This document shows positions 12,755 to 25,139 of a DNA stretch of 64,000 nt, one piece after another. Source of the DNA: Pseudomonas sp. p1(2021b) (GTDB lineage: Bacteria; Pseudomonadota; Gammaproteobacteria; Pseudomonadales; Pseudomonadaceae); the NCBI RefSeq assembly GCF_020151015.1, contig NZ_CP083746.1, positions 372,001 through 436,000 of the forward strand, written 5' to 3'. A program made the translations under genes and the position numbers. Within the stretch, counting starts at the first letter, position 1. Each line of letters opens with the position of its first letter. Under the pieces are notes generated by a model. It had not been told where the DNA came from. It did not search any database and worked only from the letters and a program-made list of their open reading frames with translations.

Positions 12755-15700
12755 TTATAACGAGGGTTTGAGGTGGGTGCCATCTGAAAGATCTGATAGT
12801 GCTATACGAAGAAAGGTCGCTGCGAACTCCTCCGGGGGCAGGGGCGGGCTGACGATGTAGCCTTGGATCTGTTCGCAACCTTCGATGGCGAGGAAGCGTT
12901 GCTGGTCCTGGTTTTCCACACCTTCGGCAATGATGGTCAGCTGCATGCTGCGGCCCAGGGCGATGATCGCGCGGGTGATGGCGGCGTCGTGGGGGTCGTC
13001 CGGCAGGCCGCGGATGAAGGACTGGTCGATCTTGAGGATGTCCAGTGGCAGGCGCTTGAGGTAGCTCAGCGATGAATAGCCCGTGCCGAAGTCGTCGATG
13101 GCCAATTGCACGCCCAGGTCCTTGAGCTGGTGAAGGATGGCCAGGGCTTCTTCGGCCTGGCTCATGATGAAGTTCTCGGTGATTTCCAGCTGCAGGTCGC
13201 CGGCCTTGAGCTGGTACACCTTGAGCAGGTGTGCGATGCGCCTGGCCAGGTTCGGTTGGCGCAGCTGGGCGCCGGCGAGGTTGATCGACAGGGGGCCGAA
13301 CGGCTTGTAGAGGGCCTTCCAGGCGAACATCTGGCGGCAGGCCTGTTCCATCACCCAATCGCCCAGCTGGAGAATGGTGCCGTTCTCCTCGGCCAGGTGG
13401 ATGAACTGCTCCGGCGGTACCTCGCCGAAGGTCGGGTGCCGCCAGCGAACCAGGGCTTCGGCGCCGACCAGGCTTTGGCTCTTGAGGCTGAACTTGGGCT
13501 GGAAGCACAGGCTCATTTCGCGACGTTCGATGGCGCGGCGCAGTTCGTGCTCCAGGGCGATGCGCTCGCTGGCCTGGGCGGTGAGGTCGCGGGTGTAGGC
13601 TTCGACGCGGTTGCGGCCCTTGGCCTTGGAGCGATACATGGCGGCATCGGCGTTGCGGATGAGGCTGGCGACGTCGCTGCCGTCCTGGGGATAGAGGCTG
13701 ATGCCGATGCTCGCGCTGGTGAAGAATTCATGCTCGCCGGCCTGGAAGGGCGCATGGAAGCAGGCCAGCAATTTATTGGCGATGGCATTGGCATCGCTGG
13801 GGCGGTGCAGGCCGGGCAGGAGGATGATGAATTCGTCGCCGCCCAGGCGGGCTACGGTATCGAGGTCGCGTACCTGTTCCTTTAGGCGGTGGGCGATGCT
13901 TTTTAGCAGCAGGTCGCCCACGGGGTGGCCGAGGCTGTCATTGATGTGCTTGAAGCGGTCCAGGTCGAGGAACAGGACCGCGCCCTGGCGATTGGCCTCC
14001 TGGGCGCCGCTGAGGGCAGCCTGCAGGCGGTTTTCGAACAGGGCGCGGTTGGGCAGGCCGGTGAGTGGATCGTGGTGGGCCTGGTAGTCGAGCTTGGCCT
14101 GGGCAAGCTTGAGGCTGGAGATATCGGCGAACACAGCGACGAAGTGGGTGATCTCATGCTCGCGGTTGCGCACGGCGCTGATGGTCAGCCAGCCGGGGTA
14201 GAGCTCGCCATTCTTGCGTTTGTTGTAGATTTCTCCCTGCCAGTGGCCTTCGGCGGTGAGCTGGTGCCACATGGCGGCATAGAACGCGCTGTCGTGCTGG
14301 CCGGAGGCAAGCAGGCGCGGGGTCTGCCCGAGGGCTTCTATTTCGCTGTAGCCGGTGATTTCGCTGAAGGCGCGGTTCACCGCGCTGATGCGTTGCTCCG
14401 GGTCGGTGATCAAGACGCCTTCTGCGGTGTTCTCGAACACGGTGGCCGCCAGTTGCAGTTTTTCCTGCATCAGGTTGCGTTCGGTGATGTCGCGCACGAT
14501 GGTCAGCATGCAGTCGGTGCCGGCGATCGGCAGCGGTCGGGCTGACAGCTCGCACAGGCGGATCTGCCCGTCGCTGCGGCGAATGTGGCAACTGAAGTCA
14601 CGTACGAAGCCGTCACGCTGGAGCTGGTCGACCAGGCGCTTGCGTTCGTTGAGGTCGACCCAGATACCCAGATCGAGGGAGGTCTGGTCGCTGGCGGGAT
14701 TGATATCGTAGCCGGTCAGGCGGCAGAAGCCTTCGTTCGCCTCCAGCAACAGGCCGTCGCTCTGGCGTGACAGCAGCAGGCCGTCGGGGGAGGCGTGGAA
14801 GGCCTTGGCGAACTTCTCCTCCGAGGTTTGCAGCTGTTGCTGGGTTTCCTTCAGCTGGCTGATGTCCCGCACGGCCACCACCAGCGCCCGGGTGCCATCG
14901 AGTTCGAACGTTTCAGCGGAGACCAAGCCGGTGAATATTTGGCCGTTGCTACGTCGGAACCGGGTCTCTAGATTACGGATGGCACCCCGCTGCAGGCGCT
15001 CCAACAGGACGGGCCCGGCGCCTGCGACTGCCCAGAGGTCCAGTTCGGTGGCGGTGCGACCGATCACCTGGCTCGGGCTCAGGCCGATCTGCTCTTCGAA
15101 GGCTTCGTTGACCTCCAGCAGGCAGCCATCGCTGTGCCGGGCGATCACCAGGATGTCCGGGCATTGTTGAAACACCGAGGCGAACTTCTGCTCCGACAGG
15201 CGCAGGGCATCCTCGGTACGTTTGGTTTCGCTGATGTCGATCATCAGGCCGCGCAGCAACGGGCGGTGCCCATGTTCGATCATGCTGACGATATTGCGCA
15301 CCCAGAGGGCCTGGCCATCGGCGCGGATCACCCGATAGTCGAGGCTGTGGTCGCGCCCGGCGGCGGTCTCGCTGTCGCAGAAGGCCTGGGCCCAGAGCGC
15401 ATCCTCGGGGTGCAGGATGCTGCGCCAGAACCCCGGCTTGAGCCAGTCGCCCAGGGGGTAGCCGAGCAAGTCCTCGGCATGGGGGGAGACGTAGCTGTAG
15501 GTGAAATCGTTGGCGTCGGCTTCCCACGCGATGGCCGACAGGCTTTCGACCAGGCTGCGGTAGTGGTACTCACTGCTGCGCAGCTCCTGCTCGAGCGCGA
15601 TACGCCGGGAGATTTCCGAGCTCAGGCGCCGGTTGATGCGGATCACCACGGCGAGGATGGCCATCAGCAGTAGGACCGCGGGCAGGCCATAGAGCAGCAG

Positions 15701-16498
15701 GTCGTTCCAGAACGAGCGTTGGTCGACGACATTGCCAACCCAGCGTTGCTGGATCTGGTTGACTTCGCCAGGGCTCATGTCTGCTATGACCTTGTCCAGA
15801 ATACCGATCAAGACCTTGTTGCCCCTGGGCGTGGCCATGGCCAACTGGTAGCGGTAAGGCGTCTCGCCACTGACGTACAGGCCTTCGAGCTTGAGTTGTC
15901 GCAGGGCCCAGATGCTCGAGGCGAGGTCACCGACCACAGCGTCCACTTCATCGGTGGCCAGGGCCTGGAGGGAGGAGCTGACGTTGGGCAGTGCGACGAG
16001 GTTCAGGTCCGGATGGTGCGTGCGCAGCAGCTCATGGGGCGCGTAGTTTTCCACCACGGCGACCTTGAGCCCGTACAGTTCCTTGAGTGTGCGGGGCTGT
16101 GGCCCGCCGTCGTGGGCCAGGATGACGATGGGGAAGTCCAGGTAGGGGCGGGTGAAGGACAGGTAATTCTGGCGTTCCGGTGTCGACATGATGCCAGGGA
16201 GCAGGTCCAGGTGGTTTTCCTTGGCTTGCAGCAGGACTTCGGTCCAGCCTCTGGGCTCGACCGGCTTGAGGCGGATGCCCAGGCGTTCCTCGATCAGGGC
16301 AACGTAGTCGGCGGCCAATCCCTGGTAGCGGCCCTCCTGGTCGCGGAACTCGAAAGGTGGCCAGGAGGCATCGATACCCAGGCGTAGCTGGGGGTGGGCA
16401 CCGAGCCAGGCTTTCTCTTCATCCGTCAGGGTCAAGGCGCCGGCCGTTGTGGTCCAGACGAGCAGGATCGACAACAAAAGGGCCGGCACAAAAGACAT
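12755..16498 (-). CDS. rmcA: RmcA-like c-di-GMP regulator (SBP-PAS-GGDEF-EAL)
   Basis: The protein has 1247 residues, the size of RmcA (PA0575) of Pseudomonas aeruginosa, and the same position next to rpoD. Order: signal peptide (about 1-22), periplasmic SBP_bac_3 domain (about 30-255), one membrane segment near 265-285, four PAS domains (about 305-800), GGDEF domain with intact RLGGDEF, and EAL domain with GAEALVRWRHP and DDFGTGYSSLSYLKRLPLD. RmcA lowers c-di-GMP in response to redox state, phenazines and ligands and affects biofilm structure. Both catalytic motifs look intact. It is transcribed away from rpoD, toward the tRNA. Confidence 0.9.
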   Translation of the reverse strand: MSFVPALLLSILLVWTTTAGALTLTDEEKAWLGAHPQLRLGIDASWPPFEFRDQEGRYQGLAADYVALIEERLGIRLKPVEPRGWTEVLLQAKENHLDLLPGIMSTPERQNYLSFTRPYLDFPIVILAHDGGPQPRTLKELYGLKVAVVENYAPHELLRTHHPDLNLVALPNVSSSLQALATDEVDAVVGDLASSIWALRQLKLEGLYVSGETPYRYQLAMATPRGNKVLIGILDKVIADMSPGEVNQIQQRWVGNVVDQRSFWNDLLLYGLPAVLLLMAILAVVIRINRRLSSEISRRIALEQELRSSEYHYRSLVESLSAIAWEADANDFTYSYVSPHAEDLLGYPLGDWLKPGFWRSILHPEDALWAQAFCDSETAAGRDHSLDYRVIRADGQALWVRNIVSMIEHGHRPLLRGLMIDISETKRTEDALRLSEQKFASVFQQCPDILVIARHSDGCLLEVNEAFEEQIGLSPSQVIGRTATELDLWAVAGAGPVLLERLQRGAIRNLETRFRRSNGQIFTGLVSAETFELDGTRALVVAVRDISQLKETQQQLQTSEEKFAKAFHASPDGLLLSRQSDGLLLEANEGFCRLTGYDINPASDQTSLDLGIWVDLNERKRLVDQLQRDGFVRDFSCHIRRSDGQIRLCELSARPLPIAGTDCMLTIVRDITERNLMQEKLQLAATVFENTAEGVLITDPEQRISAVNRAFSEITGYSEIEALGQTPRLLASGQHDSAFYAAMWHQLTAEGHWQGEIYNKRKNGELYPGWLTISAVRNREHEITHFVAVFADISSLKLAQAKLDYQAHHDPLTGLPNRALFENRLQAALSGAQEANRQGAVLFLDLDRFKHINDSLGHPVGDLLLKSIAHRLKEQVRDLDTVARLGGDEFIILLPGLHRPSDANAIANKLLACFHAPFQAGEHEFFTSASIGISLYPQDGSDVASLIRNADAAMYRSKAKGRNRVEAYTRDLTAQASERIALEHELRRAIERREMSLCFQPKFSLKSQSLVGAEALVRWRHPTFGEVPPEQFIHLAEENGTILQLGDWVMEQACRQMFAWKALYKPFGPLSINLAGAQLRQPNLARRIAHLLKVYQLKAGDLQLEITENFIMSQAEEALAILHQLKDLGVQLAIDDFGTGYSSLSYLKRLPLDILKIDQSFIRGLPDDPHDAAITRAIIALGRSMQLTIIAEGVENQDQQRFLAIEGCEQIQGYIVSPPLPPEEFAATFLRIALSDLSDGTHLKPSL

Positions 16499-16640
16499 AG
16501 CGGCCTCGCGTTCAGGGGGTATGCAACGAGTGTAGACGGCCAGGCGCGACGGGTGGGGATTGTGGGCTTACCGATCAGCGGAGCGCCTTGCGTCCATCGC
16601 GGGCGAGCGCGCTCCTGTGCGTCACGGGCGCAATGGCCGA

Positions 16641-16669
16641 AAAGAAAAACCCCGGCCTGGGCCGGGGTT
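16641..16669 (-). terminator. rpoD terminator
   Basis: AACCCCGGCC pairs with GGCCGGGGTT in a 10-bp stem just downstream of the rpoD stop. On the minus strand it is followed by TTTTTCTTTT, a typical intrinsic terminator. The remaining gap to rmcA (16499-16640) holds no visible gene and probably the rmcA promoter. Confidence 0.85.
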
Positions 16670-16674
16670 CGTCA

Positions 16675-18528
<1,854 letters not shown>

Positions 18529-18595
18529 AACACCCTATCCACTGAAGGTCTTGGCGGGCAAAAAACAAGCCGAGGATTATACCCGAGCATGGACC

Positions 18596-20578
18596 TCACG
18601 CGCCAGATGAGGTCGGGTTTTGTGCGGGAACATTCCGGCTCAGCAGGGCAAGGAGCTGCGATTTTTCCTCGCCGCTCAACTCGCTTTGACGTGCTTTCCT
18701 GAGCAGATGTTCCAGGCTGCGCTCGCGTTGGCGGGCGGACAAGCTAGTTATAGTGTCGAAAAACTGTTGTTCAAGGTTGTCGGCATCGATCAGCCACTCC
18801 TTTTCCGCCAGGGCCCGCAGCAGGCGGCCTTGCTCGGTGCCGTGCCAGCGTGCGATCAACTGCATTGAGCTTAGCTTAGGATTCTTCTGCGCGGCTTCGA
18901 TCAAGGCCACCAGCAGCTGGCTGTAGAGGTGCTCTTCGTCGGCGAAATGGCTGGCATCTTCCACCTTGCCGGCCAGCAGCGGGTAGTGCAGCAAGGTGCG
19001 CAGCGCCGACAGCGTCGGCGGCTCCACCGGTGCGGGCACCCTTGGCGGCGCTTCGCCGCGCTGGCCATCACGTTGCCAGGGCTTGCCGCCTTTCTTGTCC
19101 CAGGGCTTGCCATCCCATTGTTTCTTGCCGCCTTTGTTGGGTGTCCAGGGGCGCTGTTCCTGCTGGGCGGGCGCATGGTCGTACAGGTGCGCTTCGCTGT
19201 AGTCGGGGGCGTAGCTGGCCATGGCGTCGTAGTCATAGCCAGGGTCGTAATCCGGGGTGCTGGGGGCTGGTGCGTGCTGGGCCAGCTGTTCGACCTGTTG
19301 CGGATCCAGCCCGGTGACCTCCTTCAGGCGGTTGCGCATCAGCTGGCGCAGGTTGGCACCGGGAATCTTTTCGATCAACGGTGCGGCCAGGGTCGCCATG
19401 TGCGCCTTGCCTTCCAGCGAACGCGGGTCGGCCTCGTTGCCCAGTTGCTCGAAGAAGTAGTCCGCCAGCGGCTGGGCGTGCTGGTTGATGCGGGCCATGA
19501 AGGCATCGGTGCCTTCTGCGCGCACCAGGCTGTCCGGGTCTTCGCCTTCGGGCAGGAACAGGAAGCGGGCACGGCGGCCGTCCTGCAGGCTGGCCAGGGT
19601 TGACTCCAGGGCGCGCCAGGCCGCCTTGCGGCCGGCCTGGTCGCCATCGAAGCAGAACAGCACGCTCGGCACCACGCGGAACAAGCGCTTGAGGTGCTCT
19701 TCGCTGGTGGCCGTGCCCAGTGTCGCCACCGCATTGCGCAGGCCTTGCTGGGCCAGGGCGATGACGTCCATGTAGCCCTCGACCACGATGATCTCGTCGA
19801 GGTTGCGGTTGTGCTTGCGCGCCTCGTACAAGCCGTACAGCTCTTGCCCCTTGTGGAACACCGGGGTTTCCGGGGAGTTCAGGTACTTGGGCTTGTCGTC
19901 CCCGAGGACCCGGCCGCCGAACGCGATGACCCTGCCACGGCTGTCGCGGATAGGGAACATCACGCGGTCGCGGAAACGATCGTAGCGCTTGCCGCTTTCG
20001 GCATTCTCGATCAGCAGGCCTGCATCGATCATCACCTTTTGCTGCAGGCTGTCCGCGCCCAGGTGCTTGAGCAGGTTGTCCCAGCCCGGCGGGGCGAAGC
20101 CCAGGCCGAAATCACGGGCGATTTCGCCGGACAGGCCTCGGCCCTTGAGGTAGTCCACCGCCGCCTTGCGGGTCGGGTGGCCACGCAGGGCCTGGCGATA
20201 GAACTCGGCGGCGGCTTCCAGCAGCGGGTAGAGGGGCGAGTCGGTGGGCTGGCGGGGCTTCTGCCCGCGACGGCCTTCCTCCCGAGGGACTTCCATGCCG
20301 GCGGCCTGGGCCAGCTCTTCGACCGCCTGGGGAAAGTCCAGGTTGTCGTGGTCCATGACGAAACCGAGCGCGTTGCCGCCGGCACCACAACCGAAGCAGT
20401 AGTAGAACTGCTTGTCGGGGCTGACGGTGAAGGAGGGGGTTTTCTCCTTGTGGAACGGGCAGCAGGCGGAAAGGTTCTTGCCGGTCTTTTTGAGCTGGAT
20501 GCGCGAACTCACCACATCGACGATGTCGGTGCGGTTGAGAAGGTCGTCAATGAAGCTTTGGGGAATCAGCCCGGCCAT
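18596..20578 (-). CDS. dnaG: DNA primase
   Basis: The protein has 660 residues. The zinc ribbon is C40, H43, C61, C64 (CCPFHKEKTPSF, YYCFGCGAGG). The TOPRIM catalytic domain follows at about 255-345 with IIVVEGYMDV and FCFDGDQAGRKAA. A Pro/Gly/Lys-rich linker (about 465-510) leads to the C-terminal helicase-binding domain. It makes RNA primers at the replication fork with DnaB. It lies between rpsU and rpoD in the conserved operon, about 280 bp downstream of rpsU. Confidence 0.98.
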   Translation of the reverse strand: MAGLIPQSFIDDLLNRTDIVDVVSSRIQLKKTGKNLSACCPFHKEKTPSFTVSPDKQFYYCFGCGAGGNALGFVMDHDNLDFPQAVEELAQAAGMEVPREEGRRGQKPRQPTDSPLYPLLEAAAEFYRQALRGHPTRKAAVDYLKGRGLSGEIARDFGLGFAPPGWDNLLKHLGADSLQQKVMIDAGLLIENAESGKRYDRFRDRVMFPIRDSRGRVIAFGGRVLGDDKPKYLNSPETPVFHKGQELYGLYEARKHNRNLDEIIVVEGYMDVIALAQQGLRNAVATLGTATSEEHLKRLFRVVPSVLFCFDGDQAGRKAAWRALESTLASLQDGRRARFLFLPEGEDPDSLVRAEGTDAFMARINQHAQPLADYFFEQLGNEADPRSLEGKAHMATLAAPLIEKIPGANLRQLMRNRLKEVTGLDPQQVEQLAQHAPAPSTPDYDPGYDYDAMASYAPDYSEAHLYDHAPAQQEQRPWTPNKGGKKQWDGKPWDKKGGKPWQRDGQRGEAPPRVPAPVEPPTLSALRTLLHYPLLAGKVEDASHFADEEHLYSQLLVALIEAAQKNPKLSSMQLIARWHGTEQGRLLRALAEKEWLIDADNLEQQFFDTITSLSARQRERSLEHLLRKARQSELSGEEKSQLLALLSRNVPAQNPTSSGA

Positions 20579-20861
20579 GGCAGTCTCGTCATCTGGCAGC
20601 TGGCAAGTCTAATCGCTACGCGCCGGTTGAGGGCGAGCAGTTGATGCGGGAGAGGTGAGGAAAAGTGTGCTCGTCAGCCACGAATGGCTCGTCAGTCAGG
20701 ACGTGCACGACTGGTCGGGGACCAGCTCTGACGTGTTCAGGCAGGTTGCCCATGCGCTGTTGCGAAGGGCGCCTCTGGCCGAAGCCGGAGGTTTGAAGCA
20801 ACTGCTGCCATCAGCCCGGCACGAGGCCGGGCGGGCAGAAGCTTTGCGTTGAACGCCTGTA

Positions 20862-21077
20862 TCAGTACAGACGAACGGCGCGGCGCTGTTCGCGCTGAAC
20901 CTTCTTGGCGTGACGCTTTACAGCGGCAGCGGCTTTGCGCTTGCGCTCGGCAGTCGGCTTCTCGTAAAACTCGCGGCTACGAACTTCAGCCAGTACACCG
21001 GCTTTTTCGCAGGAGCGCTTGAAACGACGCAGAGCTACGTCGAAGGGTTCGTTCTCTTTAACTTTGACGGCTGGCAT
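20862..21077 (-). CDS. rpsU: 30S ribosomal protein S21
   Basis: The protein has 71 residues, fully matching bS21: [20 protein letters not shown] at the start, a basic middle and the end [10 protein letters not shown]. It is a small-subunit protein needed for initiation and heads the rpsU-dnaG-rpoD operon. Its promoter should be in the 205-bp region divergent from tsaD. The 283-bp gap to dnaG holds a GC hairpin near 20815-20833 without a clear T-run, which may partly terminate transcription. Confidence 0.98.
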   Translation of the reverse strand: MPAVKVKENEPFDVALRRFKRSCEKAGVLAEVRSREFYEKPTAERKRKAAAAVKRHAKKVQREQRRAVRLY

Positions 21078-21282
21078 CCAGGGCTACCTTAATTCATTAC
21101 CGGGGTAGACGTGCTCCTGGCAAAACAAAAGGTGTGCTGGAGAACGTCGGTTTTCAAGGGTTGCGGATGTTAACCCTTAGCTGGCCGGAATGCAAAGCCT
21201 CTGATCGAAAACCGCTGGTCGGCATGTGGTACGGAGACTATCATGCGCGCCTTCGAATTCAGCCTCCACAAGGCACGGACCC

Positions 21283-22308
21283 ATGCTAGTACTGGGATTG
21301 GAAACATCCTGCGACGAAACTGGCGTCGCATTATACGACAGCGAGCGCGGCCTGTTGGCCGACGCGCTGTTCAGTCAGATCGACCTTCACCGCGTCTATG
21401 GCGGCGTCGTGCCGGAGCTGGCCTCGCGTGATCACGTCAAGCGCATGCTGCCCTTGATCCGCCAGGTGCTGGCCGAGGCTGGCTGCGTCGCCACCGAGAT
21501 CGATGCCATTGCCTACACCGCCGGCCCCGGCCTGGTCGGCGCCCTGCTGGTCGGTGCTTCGTGCGCCCAGGCGTTGGCGTTCGCCTGGGACATCCCGGCG
21601 ATCGGTGTGCACCACATGGAAGGCCATCTGCTGGCCCCCATGCTCGAGGAAACGCCTCCGGCGTTTCCGTTCGTCGCTTTGTTGGTGTCCGGCGGCCACA
21701 CCCAGCTGGTGCGGGTCGATGGCATCGGCCAATACGAACTGTTGGGCGAGAGCCTGGACGATGCGGCGGGCGAGGCATTCGACAAGACCGCCAAGCTGAT
21801 CGGCCTGAACTACCCGGGTGGGCCCGAGATCGCTCGCTTGGCGGAGCAGGGCGTGCCTGGGCGTTTCGTGTTCCCGCGGCCGATGACCGATCGTCCGGGC
21901 CTGGAATTCAGCTTCAGCGGCCTCAAGACCTTCGCCCTGAATACCTGGCAGCAATGCCGCGATGCCGGCGACGACAGTGAGCAAACCCGTTGCGACCTGT
22001 CCCTGGCGTTCCAGCAGGCGGTGGTGGAGACTCTGACCATCAAGTGCAAACGCGCCCTCAAGCAGACCGGCCTCAAGCGCCTGGTCATCGCCGGCGGCGT
22101 GAGCGCCAACAAGGCCCTGCGGGCCTCGCTGGAAACCATGCTGGCCAGCCTCAACGGCAATGTGTACTACGCGCGCCCCAAGTTCTGCACCGACAACGGC
22201 GCCATGATCGCCTACGCCGGGTGCCAGCGCCTGTTGGCCGGGCAGCGTCAGGACCTGGCCATTGCCGTACAGGCGCGTTGGCCGATGGAGCAGCTGCCGG
22301 CGGTGTGA
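21283..22308 (+). CDS. tsaD: tRNA N6-threonylcarbamoyladenosine transferase TsaD
   Basis: The protein has 341 residues from [16 protein letters not shown], the conserved family start; a longer in-frame extension to 21226 is ignored. The metal-binding motif is HHMEGH near 110, and GGVSANK and [10 protein letters not shown] near the C terminus complete the ASKHA fold. It transfers the threonylcarbamoyl group to A37 of ANN-decoding tRNAs together with TsaB and TsaE. It is divergent from rpsU, a layout common in gammaproteobacteria. Confidence 0.97.
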   Translation: MLVLGLETSCDETGVALYDSERGLLADALFSQIDLHRVYGGVVPELASRDHVKRMLPLIRQVLAEAGCVATEIDAIAYTAGPGLVGALLVGASCAQALAFAWDIPAIGVHHMEGHLLAPMLEETPPAFPFVALLVSGGHTQLVRVDGIGQYELLGESLDDAAGEAFDKTAKLIGLNYPGGPEIARLAEQGVPGRFVFPRPMTDRPGLEFSFSGLKTFALNTWQQCRDAGDDSEQTRCDLSLAFQQAVVETLTIKCKRALKQTGLKRLVIAGGVSANKALRASLETMLASLNGNVYYARPKFCTDNGAMIAYAGCQRLLAGQRQDLAIAVQARWPMEQLPAV

Positions 22309-22324
22309 AGCGGTGTGTGCAAGG

Positions 22325-22894
22325 TCAGAAATGCCGTTCGCGCCCGGCGAACAGGTCGCGTAGATTGCTGCGATGGCGCCAGACGATGAGTACCGTGAGC
22401 ACGGTGATCGGCAACAACGCCTCGGGCTCGCGCCAGGCCAGCAATGGCAGGGTCAGCGGGGTGGCGATCAGCGCGGCCAGGGAGCTGGTGCGGGTGAGGT
22501 AGAAGGTCAGCAGCCAGGCGGCGATGGCCAGCAGCGCGGCGGGGAAGTACAGGCCCATGAGCATGCCGGCTGCGGTGGCCACGCCCTTGCCGCCCTTGAA
22601 GCAGAAGTACAGTGGGAACAGGTGACCGATCACCGCGCAGAGCCCGACCCAGGCTTGCTCCTGCAGGCCCAGGCCGGCCAGTTGGGCCAGCAGCACGGGC
22701 AACAGGCCCTTGCACAGGTCGCCCAGCAGGGTCAGGATCGCCAGCTTGCGGCCTGCCAGGCGTAGCATGTTGGTCGCGCCGGCGTTGCCCGAGCCACTGG
22801 AGCGCGGGTCCGGGCTGCCGCTGAGGCGGCTCAGGACAATGGCGAAGGACAGAGAGCCGAGCAGGTAGGCAAGCAGCGCCAATAACCAAAACAT
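22325..22894 (-). CDS. plsY: Glycerol-3-phosphate acyltransferase PlsY
   Basis: The protein has 189 residues with about five membrane segments. The family motifs are present: [12 protein letters not shown] near 35 and [18 protein letters not shown] near 90-107. It acylates glycerol-3-phosphate with acyl-phosphate made by PlsX, the first step of phospholipid synthesis, at the inner membrane. It is convergent with tsaD (16-bp gap) and divergent from folB. Confidence 0.96.
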   Translation of the reverse strand: MFWLLALLAYLLGSLSFAIVLSRLSGSPDPRSSGSGNAGATNMLRLAGRKLAILTLLGDLCKGLLPVLLAQLAGLGLQEQAWVGLCAVIGHLFPLYFCFKGGKGVATAAGMLMGLYFPAALLAIAAWLLTFYLTRTSSLAALIATPLTLPLLAWREPEALLPITVLTVLIVWRHRSNLRDLFAGRERHF

Positions 22895-22968
22895 GCTAAC
22901 TATTCCGGGCGAGGACGCCCTGATTCTAACGGCGCCAGTCGCCCTTGTCGTGCTGTGGAGAGAAGTGC

Positions 22969-23325
22969 TTGGACAGAGTGTTCATCGAAGGCCTGGAAGT
23001 CGATACCGTCATCGGTGCCTATGACTGGGAGCGGGATATTCGCCAGTGCCTGCGCCTGGACCTGAGTTTCGCCTGGGACAATCGCCCGGCGGCTGCCGGT
23101 GACGACCTGGCCTTGGCCCTGGACTACGCCAGTGTCTCGGCACGTGTCCAGGCGTTCGCCGAGCAGGCCCGTTTCGAACTGGTGGAAACATTCGCCGAGC
23201 GCCTGGTCGCGGTATTGATGGAAGAATTCAACATTCCGTGGGTGCGCCTGAAGCTGACCAAGCCGGGTGCCGTACCGGCGGCCCGTGGCGGCGTTGGCGT
23301 GGAGATCGAGCGCGGATGTCTCTGA
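22969..23325 (+). CDS. folB: Dihydroneopterin aldolase
   Basis: The protein has 118 residues starting at TTG 22969 ([20 protein letters not shown] when read as Met). The TTG is chosen because the family begins here and GGAGAG lies upstream. A 24-bp longer in-frame extension also starts with TTG but has no better support. It converts dihydroneopterin to 6-hydroxymethyl-dihydropterin in folate synthesis. Its end overlaps folK, the next pathway enzyme, by 10 bp. Confidence 0.95.
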   Translation: MDRVFIEGLEVDTVIGAYDWERDIRQCLRLDLSFAWDNRPAAAGDDLALALDYASVSARVQAFAEQARFELVETFAERLVAVLMEEFNIPWVRLKLTKPGAVPAARGGVGVEIERGCL

Positions 23326-23825
23326 GTACGGTTTACCTGGGCCTGGGCAGCAACATCGACCGCCAGGCGCACCTGTGCGCCGGGCTCGATGCCCTGGCGG
23401 GCTTCCTGCAGGGCATGCGCTGCTCGCCGGTGTTCGAAAGCCAGGCGGTGGGCATCAAGAGCGGGCCGTTCTACAACCTGGTGGTCACCGGGCAGACCGA
23501 CCTGCCGCTGCTGGAGTTGGACCGTCGGCTCAAGTTCATCGAGGCGGACAACGGCCGTTATGCGCCTGAGCGCAAGGGCTTACCGCTGGATATCGATGTG
23601 CTGATGTATGACGACCTGCTGGGTACTTTCGACGGCCTGGTGTTGCCCAGGGCCGAGATCCTCAAGAATGCGTTCGTGCTCTGGCCGTTGTCGTTGATCG
23701 CGCCGCAGTTGGTGCACCCGGGCGTCGGCAAGACGATGGGGCAGCTGTGGCAGGAAGCGGATATCGACCAGACATTGGCACCGGTGCCCTTCGAGTGGCG
23801 TGGGTTGCAACTGACCCGGATGTGA
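23316..23825 (+). CDS. folK: Hydroxymethyl-dihydropterin pyrophosphokinase
   Basis: The protein has 169 residues with the N-terminal GLGSN motif and the C-terminal signature RYAPERKGLPLDIDVLMYDD. The ATG at 23316 is inside the folB reading frame, showing coupling with the preceding step. It pyrophosphorylates 6-hydroxymethyl-dihydropterin. Pseudomonas genomes often carry a second folK elsewhere; this is the copy linked to folB. Confidence 0.93.
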   Translation: MSLSTVYLGLGSNIDRQAHLCAGLDALAGFLQGMRCSPVFESQAVGIKSGPFYNLVVTGQTDLPLLELDRRLKFIEADNGRYAPERKGLPLDIDVLMYDDLLGTFDGLVLPRAEILKNAFVLWPLSLIAPQLVHPGVGKTMGQLWQEADIDQTLAPVPFEWRGLQLTRM

Positions 23826-23832
23826 GGGCCCA

Positions 23833-23923
23833 GCCGCCGGCAAGCCAGCTAGCTCCCCCCAGGTACGGCGGTTTCTCTGAAAACAGCGCAGGACAGGTGG
23901 GAGCCGGCTTGCCGGCGATTGCG
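23833..23923. repeat. REP-like pair between folK and cca
   Basis: Two imperfect inverted units with a GCCGGCAAGCC / GGCTTGCCGGC core lie at 23833-23858 and 23897-23923. They form a paired palindrome of the pseudomonad REP type, in the 127-bp gap between convergent genes. Confidence 0.65.
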
Positions 23924-23952
23924 GTTGTATAAACAATGCGAAACCCCGAAGG

Positions 23953-25080
23953 TTACCAGCGCTTGTAGGCTTCCAGTGCTTCCAGGCGTTGCGCCTTGAG
24001 TGCTTCCCCCAGCGCCTGCCCGGCCAAGCCTTTCTCCAGCAGTGGTTTCACATCCATTGCTTTAGCGGCCGCCGCCGCGCCGCGCAGGTAGTCGGCCTGC
24101 GGGTAAGCCTGGTCGTCCCTCTGACCACGCGCCTCCATCTCGCACGCAGCAATGAAATCCTCGAAGCGCTGCGGTCGACGGTACACGTCGAACTTCTGCA
24201 GCAAGTCCAACAGGCTGGCAGCGCTCAGTGCCTTGGCGTCGTGGCAAAGGGGCTGGCATTCATTGACCAGGGACGCCAGTTCCTGGCATTCCCGGGGGGC
24301 CTTGAAGCGCTGGTTGACTGCCTTGACCTGGCTCGGCTCGCCCAGCCCCTGCAGCAGGCAGGCCCAGCGTACATTCAGTGGCTGTTGCGTGCGGGCCGCT
24401 TCTCGTAGTGCTGCCAGCGGGTCTGGTCGCTGCGCGTCGAACAGTGCATTGATCTCCGGCATCAGTTCCTCGAGCGCATTGCAATCGCGCAGCACCTGGA
24501 TGAACACCTGGGGCTGGTCTTCCATCAGCGCGCGCTCGATTTCCTTCCAGCTGCGCTCGGCCGTCAGAGCTTGAAGCTCGCCCGATGCGCTGATCTGGCG
24601 CATCAGCTCGAGGGTCTCGCCGGCGACATGGAAGCCCAGCGGAGCATAGCGGGCCGCGAAGCGGGCTACGCGCAGGACGCGCAAGGGATCTTCGGCGAAT
24701 GCTGGAGAAACATGGCGCAAAATGCGTCGATCGAGATCTTCCTTGCCGTTGTACGGGTCGCACAGATTGCCATGCTCGTCCTCGGCCATGGCATTGATGG
24801 TCAGGTCCCGGCGGACCAGGTCTTCTTCGAGGGTAACCTCGGGGCTGGCATGGAAGGTGAAACCGCCATAGCCGCGCCCGCTCTTGCGCTCGGTGCGCGC
24901 CAGGGCGTACTCCTCGCCGGTGCGAGGGTGGATGAATACCGGAAAATCAGCCCCGACCGGGCGATAGCCCAGGGCCTGCATCTGTTCGACCGTGGCGCCG
25001 ACCACCAGCCAGTCGATGTCGCTGACCGGGCGCCCGAGCAAGCGGTCGCGCACGGCGCCACCGACCTTGTAGATCTGCAT
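23953..25080 (-). CDS. cca: CCA-adding tRNA nucleotidyltransferase
   Basis: The protein has 375 residues. It has the class II nucleotidyltransferase start [20 protein letters not shown] with the catalytic Asp pair, and the [10 protein letters not shown] and [16 protein letters not shown] motifs of nucleotide selection. It builds or repairs the tRNA CCA 3' end. The protein is shorter than the E. coli enzyme (412), and no clear HD phosphohydrolase motif is seen in its C-terminal part, so the accessory phosphatase activity may be missing. Confidence 0.95.
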   Translation of the reverse strand: MQIYKVGGAVRDRLLGRPVSDIDWLVVGATVEQMQALGYRPVGADFPVFIHPRTGEEYALARTERKSGRGYGGFTFHASPEVTLEEDLVRRDLTINAMAEDEHGNLCDPYNGKEDLDRRILRHVSPAFAEDPLRVLRVARFAARYAPLGFHVAGETLELMRQISASGELQALTAERSWKEIERALMEDQPQVFIQVLRDCNALEELMPEINALFDAQRPDPLAALREAARTQQPLNVRWACLLQGLGEPSQVKAVNQRFKAPRECQELASLVNECQPLCHDAKALSAASLLDLLQKFDVYRRPQRFEDFIAACEMEARGQRDDQAYPQADYLRGAAAAAKAMDVKPLLEKGLAGQALGEALKAQRLEALEAYKRW

Positions 25081-25139
25081 GTAGAACCTCCATTACTGCC
25101 CACAGCATACCCTGTCGGCAGTAATGGAGGGCTGTTTGC

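Noticed and set aside
20579..20861. Possible small gene between rpsU and dnaG
   Set aside because: Short frames on both strands lack ribosome sites and sensible composition. The gap fits an operon-internal regulatory region.
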